The position numbers were made by a program, and so were the translations under genes. The notes beneath the pieces are model-generated. The model made no database searches, was not told where the DNA came from, and worked only from the letters and a program-made list of their open reading frames with translations. Shown here in pieces: positions 26,777-36,390 of a stretch of 64,000 bases of DNA. How positions within the stretch are numbered: the stretch's first letter is position 1; every line of letters begins with the position of its first letter. Origin of the DNA: Clostridia bacterium (GTDB lineage: Bacteria; Bacillota; Clostridia; UBA1381); the NCBI GenBank assembly GCA_017935675.1, contig JAGBHE010000053.1:28252-92251 (forward strand). The letters run 5' to 3'.

Positions 26777-26815
26777 AAGAAGCGTGAAGGCACTGCACCT
26801 TCACGCTTCTTTTAG
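26777..26815. terminator. Bidirectional terminator between the SLH glycosidase gene and GH105
   Basis: A perfect 14-bp stem (AAGAAGCGTGAAGG / CCTTCACGCTTCTT) with a 7-nt loop is followed by TTAGTT on the plus strand and AAGCTTTTT on the minus strand. It lies between two convergent stop codons, and ends the long minus-strand operon A. Confidence 0.8.
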
Positions 26816-26820
26816 TTATA

Positions 26821-27834
26821 TTATCTTTCCAGATACCTTATAAACTCACGGCATATAAGCAAATAGGTTCCTACTGCGTAATCGTTTTCCGCGTCCTTAT
26901 CTATGGGGCCGGGCCTGTCTGCCACCACCTGAACATAGCCGATTTTTCCGCAGTCCGTAAGGGCTGTTTTATTTATCCCTTCAAAACCGGCAATTGCGTA
27001 TTTCAGATAGCTTTCGTCAAGGATTCCGAGATTTATTCCGAGCATAAGCCCGTACGTTATCAGCGCTGTTCCGCTTGTTTCCGGGGAATCGTATGCCTTC
27101 GGCTCACAAATATCGCAATGCCAGAAGCCGTCCGGCTGCTGATATTTTACAAGAGATGCCGCCATACCCTTAAATATCTGCTCATACTCACTGTAATAAG
27201 CATTTGTTTTTGGCAAAACTTCAAGGGTTCTGCCGATTCCGGCAAATACCCAGCCGTTGCCTCTGCCCCAGAATATTTTTCCTCCGAAGGTGCCGCGTGC
27301 TGCCTCAGGCAGAAACCTTTCGTCACGGTACCATAAATGCTCCTCTGTATCGTAGCACCGACGCTCGGTTTTTGAGTTATAAAACAGCCTGTGTACCTTT
27401 TCAAAATACCGCTCATCCTTAAGCTTAACACCCATCATGTTGTAAAATGGCAGAGCCATGTAGATTGTGTCAACCCACCACCAGTAATCATTGTCAGGAT
27501 CATTCAGAACAATTTCCATATCCCTTATAAGGTTATCCATCGTTCCCGCACCGGGAACAAGCTCCATCAGCCGCAGATAGGTCTGACCGCATATCTTGTT
27601 GTCCGCATTTCTGTGTGTTTTCGGCTTGCCGCTGTTATAAAAGCTCCAGTTGTTGTCCTCTGCCCATTTAAGAGCGTAGTCAAGATACTCTTTTTTCCCG
27701 AGAATATCATATGCCGCCATGCAGCCGAGAAAATACGCGCCGCGCTCCCATGCGCAGTCTCCGCTCCCCGGATTCTTTCTTATCCAGTAATCGTTTACCT
27801 TTTCCGCAAGGGCTTTTATTTCATCTGTTGTCAT
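26821..27834 (-). CDS. GH105/GH88-type unsaturated glycuronyl hydrolase (YteR-like)
   Basis: This 337-residue protein has the (alpha/alpha)6-barrel motifs of GH105: Asp78 in NADNKICGQTY, catalytic Asp122 in YWWWVDTIYMALPF, WGRGNGW (189-195) and SPETSGTA (250-257). GH105 enzymes hydrate and cleave the delta-4,5-unsaturated uronic acid left at the non-reducing end by polysaccharide lyases. The known YteR acts on rhamnogalacturonan disaccharides, others on ulvan or heparinoids. No signal peptide is present, so it works in the cytoplasm on imported oligosaccharides. It is last in operon A, 13 nt after the solute-binding protein gene, matching a lyase-import-hydrolase pathway. Confidence 0.9.
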   Translation of the reverse strand: MTTDEIKALAEKVNDYWIRKNPGSGDCAWERGAYFLGCMAAYDILGKKEYLDYALKWAEDNNWSFYNSGKPKTHRNADNKICGQTYLRLMELVPGAGTMDNLIRDMEIVLNDPDNDYWWWVDTIYMALPFYNMMGVKLKDERYFEKVHRLFYNSKTERRCYDTEEHLWYRDERFLPEAARGTFGGKIFWGRGNGWVFAGIGRTLEVLPKTNAYYSEYEQIFKGMAASLVKYQQPDGFWHCDICEPKAYDSPETSGTALITYGLMLGINLGILDESYLKYAIAGFEGINKTALTDCGKIGYVQVVADRPGPIDKDAENDYAVGTYLLICREFIRYLER

Positions 27835-27847
27835 AGTCAGGTATTCC

Positions 27848-29377
27848 TCATTTCATTTTCATATATCTGTCATATGCTGCCTGCTGAATTTCCTCTGCTT
27901 CTTTCAGACCCATTTTATACATTTCATCAACATACGCATCAAAGGTTGATTCAACATCCTTTGAGCCGAAAATCCACTGCTGGCAGATTTCACTTCTGTA
28001 TGTGTCAATATTTGTCATTATCTCATTTAATCTGCTAAACTCCTCCTCGGTATATGATACCGGCGGGAACTTGGGAACAAGCATATTATTGTTGATATAA
28101 AGGTCAATACCCTCTCTCGCCTCATCGTTAATCCACTGCTCCTCATATCTGAAATCCTGCTCATAAGCAAGACCGCAGGCTCCTGCTTCGTTAAGAATGT
28201 TAATAGCAGTCTTATCGCCGTGAATTACATAATCCTTGAATATCGGCTCTCCGTCAATCATGTCATATTGCTCGCCCTCAATACCGAAGTTCATGAAAAG
28301 TCCGCCCTTTTCCGAGAAAAGGAAGTCAAGAAGACCGATTGCATACTCCTTGTTTTCTGAGTTTTCTCCTATTGCAACGCCCTGTGCTATGGCAACATCA
28401 CGCCTTGTGTACTCCTTGTTTCCTTCATTGGGCGGTGCAAAAGCAACAAGCTTAAAGCCCGGAATGTCCTCCTTGAGAATATCATTAAACTGTGTTGTAC
28501 TGCCGAACCAATCGTGAATAACGCCGCCTACATTGTCACCGAACAGCTTATCACGGGATTTTGCGCCTCTTGTGTATATCTCCTTGTCAATAAGACCTTC
28601 GTCATACCACTTAGCCATGTTGATATAAGCCGTTTTAAATTCAGGACGTGCAGGTCCGTAGAAGACCTTATCATTTTCCATATTCCATTCGGGAGTGGCG
28701 TTAAAAATAAATGTAAGGTCATCTATTGTGCCGAATCTTGAAAGATACGGGGTTTCGTCCTTGCTGCCGTTTCCGTTTGGGTCATTCTCACGGAATGCCT
28801 TAAGCACCTGATAAAATTCCTCAGGATTTGTCGGAGCCTTCAGTCCTAACTTGTCAAGCCAGTCCTGTCTGATAAACCAACCGGCGGCTACAGTATCGGG
28901 ATTGACTCCGCACATATAATACATATGCCCGTCATAGTTGCTTATAAAGGATTTTATCTCAGGTCTGTCAATCACCTTTTTCAGACTTGGAGTTTTATCG
29001 CTGAGAAGCTCGTCAATCCTTGCAAAAGCACCTTCAGGGCCGTATTCGTTTGCAAAGGTTTTCATTTTGTTACTGAATATAAGGTCAGGAATTTCCCCTG
29101 ACATCAGCATTACGTTAAGCGCCGTGTCCGCATCGCTGTTTGAGGATGAGGAAACTGTTTTTATTTTAATATTAGTAAGCTCAGAAATTTTCTGCCACAC
29201 AGGTGTATCGTCAATTTTTGTATCCGTCACGGCAAAAAGGGTAAGCTCTGTCATTTTCGGAGCAATGAGATATTCCGAATCGGCATTTCCGCCGTTAGCG
29301 CCGCCTCCGCCGTTTGAACAGGATGCAAGAACCCCGGTAAGCAAAACGAGGCTTAGCACACAAGTTATTTTTTTCAT
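27848..29377 (-). CDS. Extracellular solute-binding lipoprotein of sugar ABC transporter (operon A)
   Basis: This 509-residue protein has a lipoprotein signal with lipobox LASC (Cys20), a Gly/Asn linker and the LipO/COG1653 type binding fold (WFIRQDWLDKLGLKAP, NDPNGNG and VIHDWFGST). Such proteins capture oligosaccharides for LplB/YtcP-type permeases, which lie upstream in the same operon (47615-49443). It is clearly paralogous to the protein at 62196: shared FIRQDWLDKLGLKAP, DPNGNG, HxWFGST and a C-terminal EQAAY/QQAAYDRYMK end. Start ATG 29377 uses an AAGGAAA site inside the end of the lyase gene, 2 nt after its stop. Ligand specificity is unknown; unsaturated uronic oligosaccharides are inferred. 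Confidence 0.9.
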   Translation of the reverse strand: MKKITCVLSLVLLTGVLASCSNGGGGANGGNADSEYLIAPKMTELTLFAVTDTKIDDTPVWQKISELTNIKIKTVSSSSNSDADTALNVMLMSGEIPDLIFSNKMKTFANEYGPEGAFARIDELLSDKTPSLKKVIDRPEIKSFISNYDGHMYYMCGVNPDTVAAGWFIRQDWLDKLGLKAPTNPEEFYQVLKAFRENDPNGNGSKDETPYLSRFGTIDDLTFIFNATPEWNMENDKVFYGPARPEFKTAYINMAKWYDEGLIDKEIYTRGAKSRDKLFGDNVGGVIHDWFGSTTQFNDILKEDIPGFKLVAFAPPNEGNKEYTRRDVAIAQGVAIGENSENKEYAIGLLDFLFSEKGGLFMNFGIEGEQYDMIDGEPIFKDYVIHGDKTAINILNEAGACGLAYEQDFRYEEQWINDEAREGIDLYINNNMLVPKFPPVSYTEEEFSRLNEIMTNIDTYRSEICQQWIFGSKDVESTFDAYVDEMYKMGLKEAEEIQQAAYDRYMKMK

Positions 29378-29379
29378 AA

Positions 29380-32300
29380 TTATTTCCTTTCTGTAATATA
29401 TACGTCCGTTTTCGGCTTTAAGCCTTGTGTTGAATCAAGTATGATTATCTTTATGGTATCGCAGTCGTACTTTTTATCATAAGTAATTTTATAGCTGTTC
29501 TCCCGTGAGGTCAGCTCCGCATCAAGGGACGTAAGCCCCGTAAGACGTCCGCCGCTGTAAAATGCCGCCAATGCTGTACAACTGCTGTCCTTCAATGACA
29601 GAGCTGTAAATCCGGCGCTCACTTCATCTGCAAACACCTCTCCGAACCGCTCATCGCTGAAATATCCGCCGGTATGGCAAATAACCTCATCCGCCTGAGC
29701 ATTTCCGCTCAGTAAGAAGCCGTGAGCAGTTCCTAAAGCTGTAATTGCCGATCCGCCAACACCTGATATCAGCTGTCCGTCAATATAAACATCGCAGTAG
29801 CTTTTTCCCGGATATACCGTAACCGCAAGCTCATGAGCAGCCTCATACCCGAAGCCTTCACTTGTAAACAATCGTACAGCTTCTTTGCCGTCCTTTGCGA
29901 AAATCTCAAAATCCCCATCTGCCGACAGCCGGTATTTCACCGTCACAGGCACAAATGACGGAGCGTTAAGAGATATTTCATTTTCTCTGCCGCGGTAAAG
30001 CAGCTCTCCGATGCCGAATACCGGCATATACAGCTTCTCGTCCTGAGCAGTTGTTATAACAAGATACTTATCTGAAAATCCCTCTGTCTTAAGCTGAATA
30101 TTCTTTATGTTTTTCTTGCCGAGCTTTGACAGATAAGAAGCAGAAATATCATCGGGGCTGTCATAGTAGGACAAAAGTCCGCCCCCCACAGCAATATACT
30201 TGTTAAATTGCCGAACAGTGCTGAGAAGGGTAACTGCGGAGGGTACATACTCCGGATTAAATTCTGCATACAAATCATCGATATACGCACATTCCGCAAA
30301 AATCCCCGAAATACAATCAGGCACCGGCATTTCCCTTTTGTCGGCTGTAAGCTTATTATCGACATAGACGGAATAAGTATTTTCCCCTCCTGCCGTTATA
30401 AAAAAGTCAAGCTTATACCATTTGTTTTTCATAAATCGAAAGCTGTCCCCTGCCTCCGGGAAAGAAATCAAATCCCTGTCCGAAGCTCCGCCGCCTGTTC
30501 TTCCCTTGATTTTAACTGCGCCGCCACTCTCCGGAAAAGACGCATAAAAGCTAAGCCGAAGAGACTGCTTATCGGAAGACAGCTCCGCATCAACAGGCAC
30601 AAACAGATTTTCACCGAATATGCTTGTATCCTCTGCCTCTCGTCCGAACAAGCCTCCGCCTGAGGATAAATCGGTAAAGCTTTCGTCCTTCAAAGGAAGC
30701 TTAAAGGACGAAATATCAGGTATACTGTCTATACCCTCTCCGGCCGGAGAAAGCTTTACGGTTATTTCCGCCCTGTCTGCTCCGCTTATATTGATGCAAA
30801 GCTTTGAAATTCCCGTATTGTCCGACTGTACAGCCACCGGCGAGGTTTCCATCGGCTCAGCCGCTGTTGCGTAAATCTGTGCGTCCGCACAGGTTGTACG
30901 ACATACAACATTTATACTTTTACCGTTTTTTGTAAGGACAAAACTCCCGTCTCCGAGGTCTTTTACTGCCGCATCGGTATGCATAAACCAGAGCACCTCC
31001 GACTTTTCCTTCAGAACAAGCTCGTCATGTATTGTAAGGGACCTTCTGTTATCACCGAGATAAAAGCTTCTTTCCGCCTTTTCCGCTTCGCTGTACATGC
31101 TCGTCAAATCAATCGCCGCATATGCACCGGAGGCTGCTAATTCAAATGCCGTTACAGGTGCAAAGCCGGAATTGAGCTGTCCGGGGTTCTCTGAGGGATT
31201 TATTGTAAGAGTATTATGCCCCTCACTCCTGATTCTGTACATACCGGTTTTCCCGTACTCTGCAGAAGCATTGTAATCCTCAGGTCCAAGATCCATAGCC
31301 CATCTCTCGCCGAGAACGTCATAAACAAATGCTCCGGCATCATAATGATAATGCGCCCCCTCTGTTTCTCCGCCATGTGCCGAGAAAAACACAGGACCGT
31401 TATCACCGATATTTCCGCGAAGTGTTATCCCTTCAATTCCGCGGCAATAAACATCTCTTTTACCTTTATATATTTCCGTGCCCGCTGTCAGAAAGCACAT
31501 ATCCTCAACCTGAGGCGTCATACCGTATTCAAGGATAAATTTAAGTCTGATTTTTTTAAAATCCTCATTATCGTACGCATCTGCAAGATATGACAGTGCA
31601 GGCGGCGCATAAAAATCCTGCTTTGCATCATGGAAATTATTTATTCCCTGCTCCCCGGTGAAATCATCACCGAAATACCCGAATTTATCCATTCCCGAAA
31701 AGCCCTCAAGCTCAGAAGGCTCTCCTGCCGCAATTTTATAGCTTGCCAGAAATCTTGTAAGATATGTAAGATAATATGACCAATAGCCTACACCTTCGTG
31801 CCACGCGCCGTCAGGTCCTGTCTCGTATACGGCATACTCCATGCATCTTATGCTGTTTTTCAAAAGCTCCGATAAAAAATCCTCGTCACGTTCAAAAAAG
31901 GACAATGCCGCACAGGCAAGCGAGCCGTTGCAGACTCCGTTCCAGTTTGTTTCCGTTGCGGCAAAAAAGGGATTTATGCAGCCTTCCTGCATTTTGTATG
32001 CCTTATCAGCTTCCAAAAGTGCAAATTTCTTTACTGCCGCATATATCTTATCCTTCATATCCTCGCTGAGATAATCGCAGCACCAGTCATAGTAAAGGGC
32101 AAAAGCAAAGCTCATAACACCTGTATCAAGGAAATGATTTGACGCATTCCAGTCGGGGAAAGCGCATGCCGCTTCAATTTCACGCCGGCCTCTTTCAGCA
32201 TATTTTGTATCACCTGTAAGTCGGTATGCGTATGACAAGACAAGCACCCTTGACTCAACTGCGTTACATGTATCCAAAAGCCTCAGCCCGTCAGGCTTTT

Positions 32301-33927
32301 CATATACCGCAACAGGCTCATTAATACAGTTATCCGCACGTTTTATCAGATTATTGTGCCACTGTGAAAGGCGTATATCCGAAGCTGTTTTTTCTTTCAG
32401 CTCCTCAAATCCGGCTCTGTTTAACAGTATTCGCGGATGCTCCCCGCCGTTTTGTTTTAAAAGGCTTTTATAATGCTCTGCCCGGGGACGGCTGTAAAAG
32501 AGATATCCGTTAATTTCTCCTGCATCAGCCCTGCCGATATTTTTATCTCCGATTACGTAAAGTCCGTTAAAATCGGTAAAGACTTCAATTCCAAGGGCGC
32601 TGCATACAGACATCAGCGGCAAAGGCAAGGCATTTCCGCCTTTAACCGGAAGCCTGAGCCGTGCTCTTGACGCTCCGTCTGAATATATATACGAGTCCTT
32701 ATAAAAGGTTACGCCATCTATCACATATGCGCCGCTTTCCTCAGCCACCGCAGACCCGAGCAGACTTTCCAAATCCGACGGACATATATATGCCTCATCC
32801 TCCTCCGTTTTCGGAAAAACTGCGCAAGGCCTTTTTTCACCGCCGCTGTAAAGATATCCGCTTCCCGTGTGCAGAGCCGTCTTCCCCTCAAGACATTTTC
32901 TTGCATACGAATCAAATTTATAAGCCGTTTCGGGAGATTTTACCGTGTAATATTTATATGCTCTTTTATCAGCCGAGACAAGCACTAAAATATTTCCGTC
33001 AGAAACCGCACCTCCCTCTTTCACCGCATATGACGAATCTTCAAAAAGCTTAATCTCTGAAGCGTTCGTCGTAATTCCGGAAAGAACCTCGTCAAAAGGA
33101 GTTCCGTCTTCAATACTTATTGTTCCGTCAGCATCGTTGATTTCGTACGCCGCGGCGGTTATTTCAACAGTTCGGTCCGAATCATCATAATATTCCCCGT
33201 AATACGAAAGCGTGTCATCCACCATTACACTTCCGCTTCGAACAGATGAAGCGCTGCTTTTATTATATGACGGCTGAAGCTGAAACCAGAAAAAGCCTGA
33301 CATATCATACTCAGCACTGTCACAATATTTGCTGCCCGTAAAAAGCCACGCTTTTTCAATCAGCTTTTCCCCGTTAAAGTAAAGGGTGTAGGTGCAGTCC
33401 TTCGGATAAAAGGTTATTGCAGCGTTGTACCATCTCCCTTTTACAAAGGGTATGCTGCTTACGCTTTTGCCGTGATTATATAAAATCCGTCCGTCATTCG
33501 TAAGCTCAAAGGGTTCAAAATACACAAGCTCCGTTGCTCCGGCACTGTTTTTAAAATATGTGCGTGTGAGCATCCTTACGGAATTGAAATCGCCGTCAGC
33601 ACCTATGGAAAATTCATATGTAAACGAATCGCCGTCAAAGCCGAAGGCTGAGCGTGAGGACAAGTCATATCTGTTTGCAGCTGCTGCATCCGGCGGCAGC
33701 TTTTCTGTCTTAAGCTCATAGGAATAATCTGTATCGGCTCTGCCGTAAACACCTGTTCTTACACCCTTTGACGCATACTCGGTACCGCCCTCCATTCTGA
33801 AGTCTGACAATGCCGTAAAGGCATTTTCATAAATTATACTCCGCCCCGAAGCGGCAGAAGCCGCTCCGGAGGGAAGTGCCGCCGCAGCAGCAATTACTGC
33901 GGCAATCAGTCTTTTCCCCATACTCAT
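29380..33927 (-). CDS. Secreted heparinase II/III-type polysaccharide lyase with LamG-like domains
   Basis: This 1515-residue exported protein has a signal peptide (about 1-26), a LamG-like domain (30-250) and a small beta module (255-330). A copper-amine-oxidase-N-like module (340-475) precedes the alpha/alpha-barrel (480-830, with ETNWNGVCNGS at 659 and GAWHEGVGYWSYYL at 708). The beta-sandwich catalytic part lies about 840-1080 (AHYHYDAGAFVYD near 858, GHNTLTIN near 903). The C-terminal 400 residues contain another LamG-like domain and end with a DSTQGLKPKT tail shared with its neighbours. The motifs match heparinase II/III-family lyases, which cleave uronic polysaccharides by beta-elimination. 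There is no SLH or sorting signal. The start overlaps the upstream gene by 4 nt. Confidence 0.85.
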   Translation of the reverse strand: MSMGKRLIAAVIAAAAALPSGAASAASGRSIIYENAFTALSDFRMEGGTEYASKGVRTGVYGRADTDYSYELKTEKLPPDAAAANRYDLSSRSAFGFDGDSFTYEFSIGADGDFNSVRMLTRTYFKNSAGATELVYFEPFELTNDGRILYNHGKSVSSIPFVKGRWYNAAITFYPKDCTYTLYFNGEKLIEKAWLFTGSKYCDSAEYDMSGFFWFQLQPSYNKSSASSVRSGSVMVDDTLSYYGEYYDDSDRTVEITAAAYEINDADGTISIEDGTPFDEVLSGITTNASEIKLFEDSSYAVKEGGAVSDGNILVLVSADKRAYKYYTVKSPETAYKFDSYARKCLEGKTALHTGSGYLYSGGEKRPCAVFPKTEEDEAYICPSDLESLLGSAVAEESGAYVIDGVTFYKDSYIYSDGASRARLRLPVKGGNALPLPLMSVCSALGIEVFTDFNGLYVIGDKNIGRADAGEINGYLFYSRPRAEHYKSLLKQNGGEHPRILLNRAGFEELKEKTASDIRLSQWHNNLIKRADNCINEPVAVYEKPDGLRLLDTCNAVESRVLVLSYAYRLTGDTKYAERGRREIEAACAFPDWNASNHFLDTGVMSFAFALYYDWCCDYLSEDMKDKIYAAVKKFALLEADKAYKMQEGCINPFFAATETNWNGVCNGSLACAALSFFERDEDFLSELLKNSIRCMEYAVYETGPDGAWHEGVGYWSYYLTYLTRFLASYKIAAGEPSELEGFSGMDKFGYFGDDFTGEQGINNFHDAKQDFYAPPALSYLADAYDNEDFKKIRLKFILEYGMTPQVEDMCFLTAGTEIYKGKRDVYCRGIEGITLRGNIGDNGPVFFSAHGGETEGAHYHYDAGAFVYDVLGERWAMDLGPEDYNASAEYGKTGMYRIRSEGHNTLTINPSENPGQLNSGFAPVTAFELAASGAYAAIDLTSMYSEAEKAERSFYLGDNRRSLTIHDELVLKEKSEVLWFMHTDAAVKDLGDGSFVLTKNGKSINVVCRTTCADAQIYATAAEPMETSPVAVQSDNTGISKLCINISGADRAEITVKLSPAGEGIDSIPDISSFKLPLKDESFTDLSSGGGLFGREAEDTSIFGENLFVPVDAELSSDKQSLRLSFYASFPESGGAVKIKGRTGGGASDRDLISFPEAGDSFRFMKNKWYKLDFFITAGGENTYSVYVDNKLTADKREMPVPDCISGIFAECAYIDDLYAEFNPEYVPSAVTLLSTVRQFNKYIAVGGGLLSYYDSPDDISASYLSKLGKKNIKNIQLKTEGFSDKYLVITTAQDEKLYMPVFGIGELLYRGRENEISLNAPSFVPVTVKYRLSADGDFEIFAKDGKEAVRLFTSEGFGYEAAHELAVTVYPGKSYCDVYIDGQLISGVGGSAITALGTAHGFLLSGNAQADEVICHTGGYFSDERFGEVFADEVSAGFTALSLKDSSCTALAAFYSGGRLTGLTSLDAELTSRENSYKITYDKKYDCDTIKIIILDSTQGLKPKTDVYITERK

Positions 33928-36182
33928 TGTATTGTCACATACGGTGCCGATGCAAGATACGGTTTAATACTCTGCAGCGAATCAACGAATATAGCCTTAG
34001 CCGTTATATTGTCAGCGCTTTCTATCACGGCTGATACTGAAAAAGCTGTATCTCCGGCAATTGATTTTTCATCTGTATAAATATTTTTAAGCGCACCGTT
34101 TTCATAAACAGCAAGTATAAGCGTTCCGCTGAGCTTTTGATTTTCCGGTGAATACACATTAATTTCCGCCTTAAGCTCACCTGCTTCTAAAATATTTGTC
34201 ATTTCTCCATTTACATAAAGTGTAATTTCATTATCAATTTTAAATTCCGGAGACTGAACCATATAATATTTGAACACCTTTCCGTTAGGTGATGTAAGTA
34301 CAATTACATTCCCGGAGGATACAAAGTCTTCGCAGGGTGTCCGGTATGTGTTGTCCGTGAAAAGGCCGACAGCTGCATCGCCGTAGCTGATGCTTTCCGC
34401 AACTGCGGAAACATCTGTATTTTCGGGAATATAAATATTTTCATTCACCTCATCAACCGTAAAGCCTGCAGCCTCAAGGACAGCTGTGTTTCCGGGGTCG
34501 TCATAATATGTGCCGCGATAGGAAACAATGTCATCAACTAAAGCTCTCCCGCTCCGTACCCCGCCGGAAGCCTTTGCGTCATAGCTCGGCTGAAGCTGGA
34601 ACCAGTAAAAGCCTGTCAAATCATACTTATCGGAATCAAAGTATTTATCGTTTGATGATGCCCATTCCTTATCGGCAACCTTTATACCGTTTATATAAAG
34701 GTCATACTTACATTCCTTCGTATAATATGTTATTGCCACCCTGTACCATTGATTTTTCCTGAAGGTCATATCGGTGAGGGTTGTTTTCTCATTCACTATA
34801 ATACGTCCGTCAGCGCAAAGTCTTAAAGGAGACGTGTAAACCCTGTCCGTTTTAACAACATTTTCTCCCGTTGCCGCGTCCGGCTCACAATAAGACAGAT
34901 AGTTGTAGTTAAGGAGATTGATACCGTCTACATCCCCGTCACCGCCAACAGAAAACTCAAACGTAAATGCATCGCTTGAAAAATCAAAGCTGTTACCCGG
35001 TGCAAAATCAAATCTGTCCGACAAAGCTTTTTCTGCCGGAACTCCGGCAGATACCATGGCATATGAATAGTCTGTGTCATCCTTTCCGTAAATACCCGTA
35101 ACATTTGCTTTTGAGCTGTACATCGCCTCGTCCTGTGCAATACCGAAGCTTGTATCTGCGGCATAGTCATATTCCGTAATAACAGACGCGCTGTGAATCA
35201 TCTCCGGATCTGTGTATATATGAATGTATTCCACTGTCCTTCCGTCAGCAGATTTGATTACAACGACATTTTCGTTTTTGACATTTCCGCTTTCCTTTAC
35301 CGTATTCCCCGAAAGAGAGTCAATCACATACTTGGTATTCTGCGTGCTTATGCCGGCAAGAACCTTTTCAACAGTTACGCTTTCATCAATAAGAAGTGCT
35401 TTTAATCCTGCGTCATAATTCAGAGACTTATCCGTTATTTCGCAGGATACCTTTGCGTCAGCTGAGGGTATGTATTCAGCATTGTAGATTTTTACATCGT
35501 CAACGCTGAGAGAAAGATTTCTTGTTCCTCCGCCGCCGTTGATTACGGCACTGAGCTTCGTCCACCTATTGCCTAAAATATATCCCCAATCCGATATGTT
35601 CGGTTCATATTCGATACCGTTAATAAAAACCTTTAAATTTTTTGTTTCATAATGCTCCTGAACCGCTATTCTGTACCATTCGCCGGGCTTGTATTTAAGT
35701 CCGGTGTCATTTCCGGTTACAAAAACGCTTCCGTTTTCAAATTTTATGAAATCAACTATTTTATCCCATCGCCATGCCGACGGATGTGCTGACAAAAAGC
35801 TCTGCAAAACTACATAATCAGCTTCATTGTTGAACTTTACCGACATTTCAAGTGTCCTGTATTCTTTAGCTGCATTATTTGTACTCCATGAATAATACGG
35901 GATCTCAAACGCCAGACTTGCCAGCTCTGAGTTTGAAACACCATCCGCAGTGGCTGTAAGCGCATAATTTCCGCTTTCCATTCCCGACAGAGCCTCCGTA
36001 TATCCCACGGTTCCTGTTTTATCTCCGGCAACGCCACTATCCGCAAGTCCCATTGTCCCTGTTTTCTCATTATAATTCTCATTATACGTATAGGTCGTCT
36101 CCGCCATAGCTGAGGGAACAAGGCTTGCCGCCAAAACCGCAGCAACAGCAAAGCCTGTTATTCTTTTTAATTTTCCGTTCAT
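33924..36182 (-). CDS. Secreted double LamG-like protein
   Basis: This 752-residue protein is preferred from ATG 36182 (AAGGAG 6 nt upstream); the open frame runs back to 36284, but that extension is encoded by the dispersed repeat. After a signal peptide come a first LamG-like domain (about 30-250), a small beta module, a second LamG-like domain (about 335-590) and a C-terminal beta domain ending FVDSLQSIKPYL. The second LamG and following module closely resemble the N-terminus of the next gene's lyase (shared DDTDYSY, FTFEFSVGGDGD, GFYWFQLQPSYD and YYDD patterns). No catalytic motif is seen; carbohydrate binding is inferred. It is coupled to the lyase by an ATGA overlap. Confidence 0.8.
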   Translation of the reverse strand: MNGKLKRITGFAVAAVLAASLVPSAMAETTYTYNENYNEKTGTMGLADSGVAGDKTGTVGYTEALSGMESGNYALTATADGVSNSELASLAFEIPYYSWSTNNAAKEYRTLEMSVKFNNEADYVVLQSFLSAHPSAWRWDKIVDFIKFENGSVFVTGNDTGLKYKPGEWYRIAVQEHYETKNLKVFINGIEYEPNISDWGYILGNRWTKLSAVINGGGGTRNLSLSVDDVKIYNAEYIPSADAKVSCEITDKSLNYDAGLKALLIDESVTVEKVLAGISTQNTKYVIDSLSGNTVKESGNVKNENVVVIKSADGRTVEYIHIYTDPEMIHSASVITEYDYAADTSFGIAQDEAMYSSKANVTGIYGKDDTDYSYAMVSAGVPAEKALSDRFDFAPGNSFDFSSDAFTFEFSVGGDGDVDGINLLNYNYLSYCEPDAATGENVVKTDRVYTSPLRLCADGRIIVNEKTTLTDMTFRKNQWYRVAITYYTKECKYDLYINGIKVADKEWASSNDKYFDSDKYDLTGFYWFQLQPSYDAKASGGVRSGRALVDDIVSYRGTYYDDPGNTAVLEAAGFTVDEVNENIYIPENTDVSAVAESISYGDAAVGLFTDNTYRTPCEDFVSSGNVIVLTSPNGKVFKYYMVQSPEFKIDNEITLYVNGEMTNILEAGELKAEINVYSPENQKLSGTLILAVYENGALKNIYTDEKSIAGDTAFSVSAVIESADNITAKAIFVDSLQSIKPYLASAPYVTIQ

Positions 36183-36219
36183 TTTCTTCTCCTTTCCGTG
36201 CCTGAAGGCACACCACGTT

Positions 36220-36390
36220 TTTAAATCGGAGCAATGCTCCTGCTTTGCTCGCAAGGAGCAGAGCTTGCGACAGATTGCAAGCAAGCGCAGGGAGCGTTAG
36301 CTCCTCAGGGTTTCAGTGGGAGATTAAAACTCCCACTGAAATTCTGAAATGGAACCCGCCGCCTTAGAGGCGGGGGACATCCGCGCTTGG
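36220..36390. repeat. Dispersed multi-hairpin repeat, copy A
   Basis: Positions 36220-36357 match 63864-64000 almost exactly (one 1-nt length difference near 36280); the element probably continues to about 36390 with a GC hairpin (CCGCC-N5-GGCGG on the minus strand). On the minus strand it can form at least five hairpins: that GC hairpin, TTTCAGTGGGAG/CTCCCACTGAAA, GGAGC-taac-GCTCC, TCGCAAG/CTTGCGA and GGAGC-att-GCTCC. It sits inside operon A and includes the last codons of the upstream gene. Terminal hairpins without a transposase suggest a non-autonomous IS200/IS605-derived element; this is inference. Confidence 0.85.

Noticed and set aside
36183..36284. N-terminal extension of the 752-residue LamG protein into the dispersed repeat
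   Set aside because: The extended frame is repeat sequence without signal peptide, and the ATG at 36182 has a proper ribosome site and signal peptide.
36220..36390. Interpretation of the repeat as a CRISPR or tRNA-like element
   Set aside because: No regularly spaced repeats, spacers or cloverleaf; two distant copies only, with hairpins typical of IS ends.
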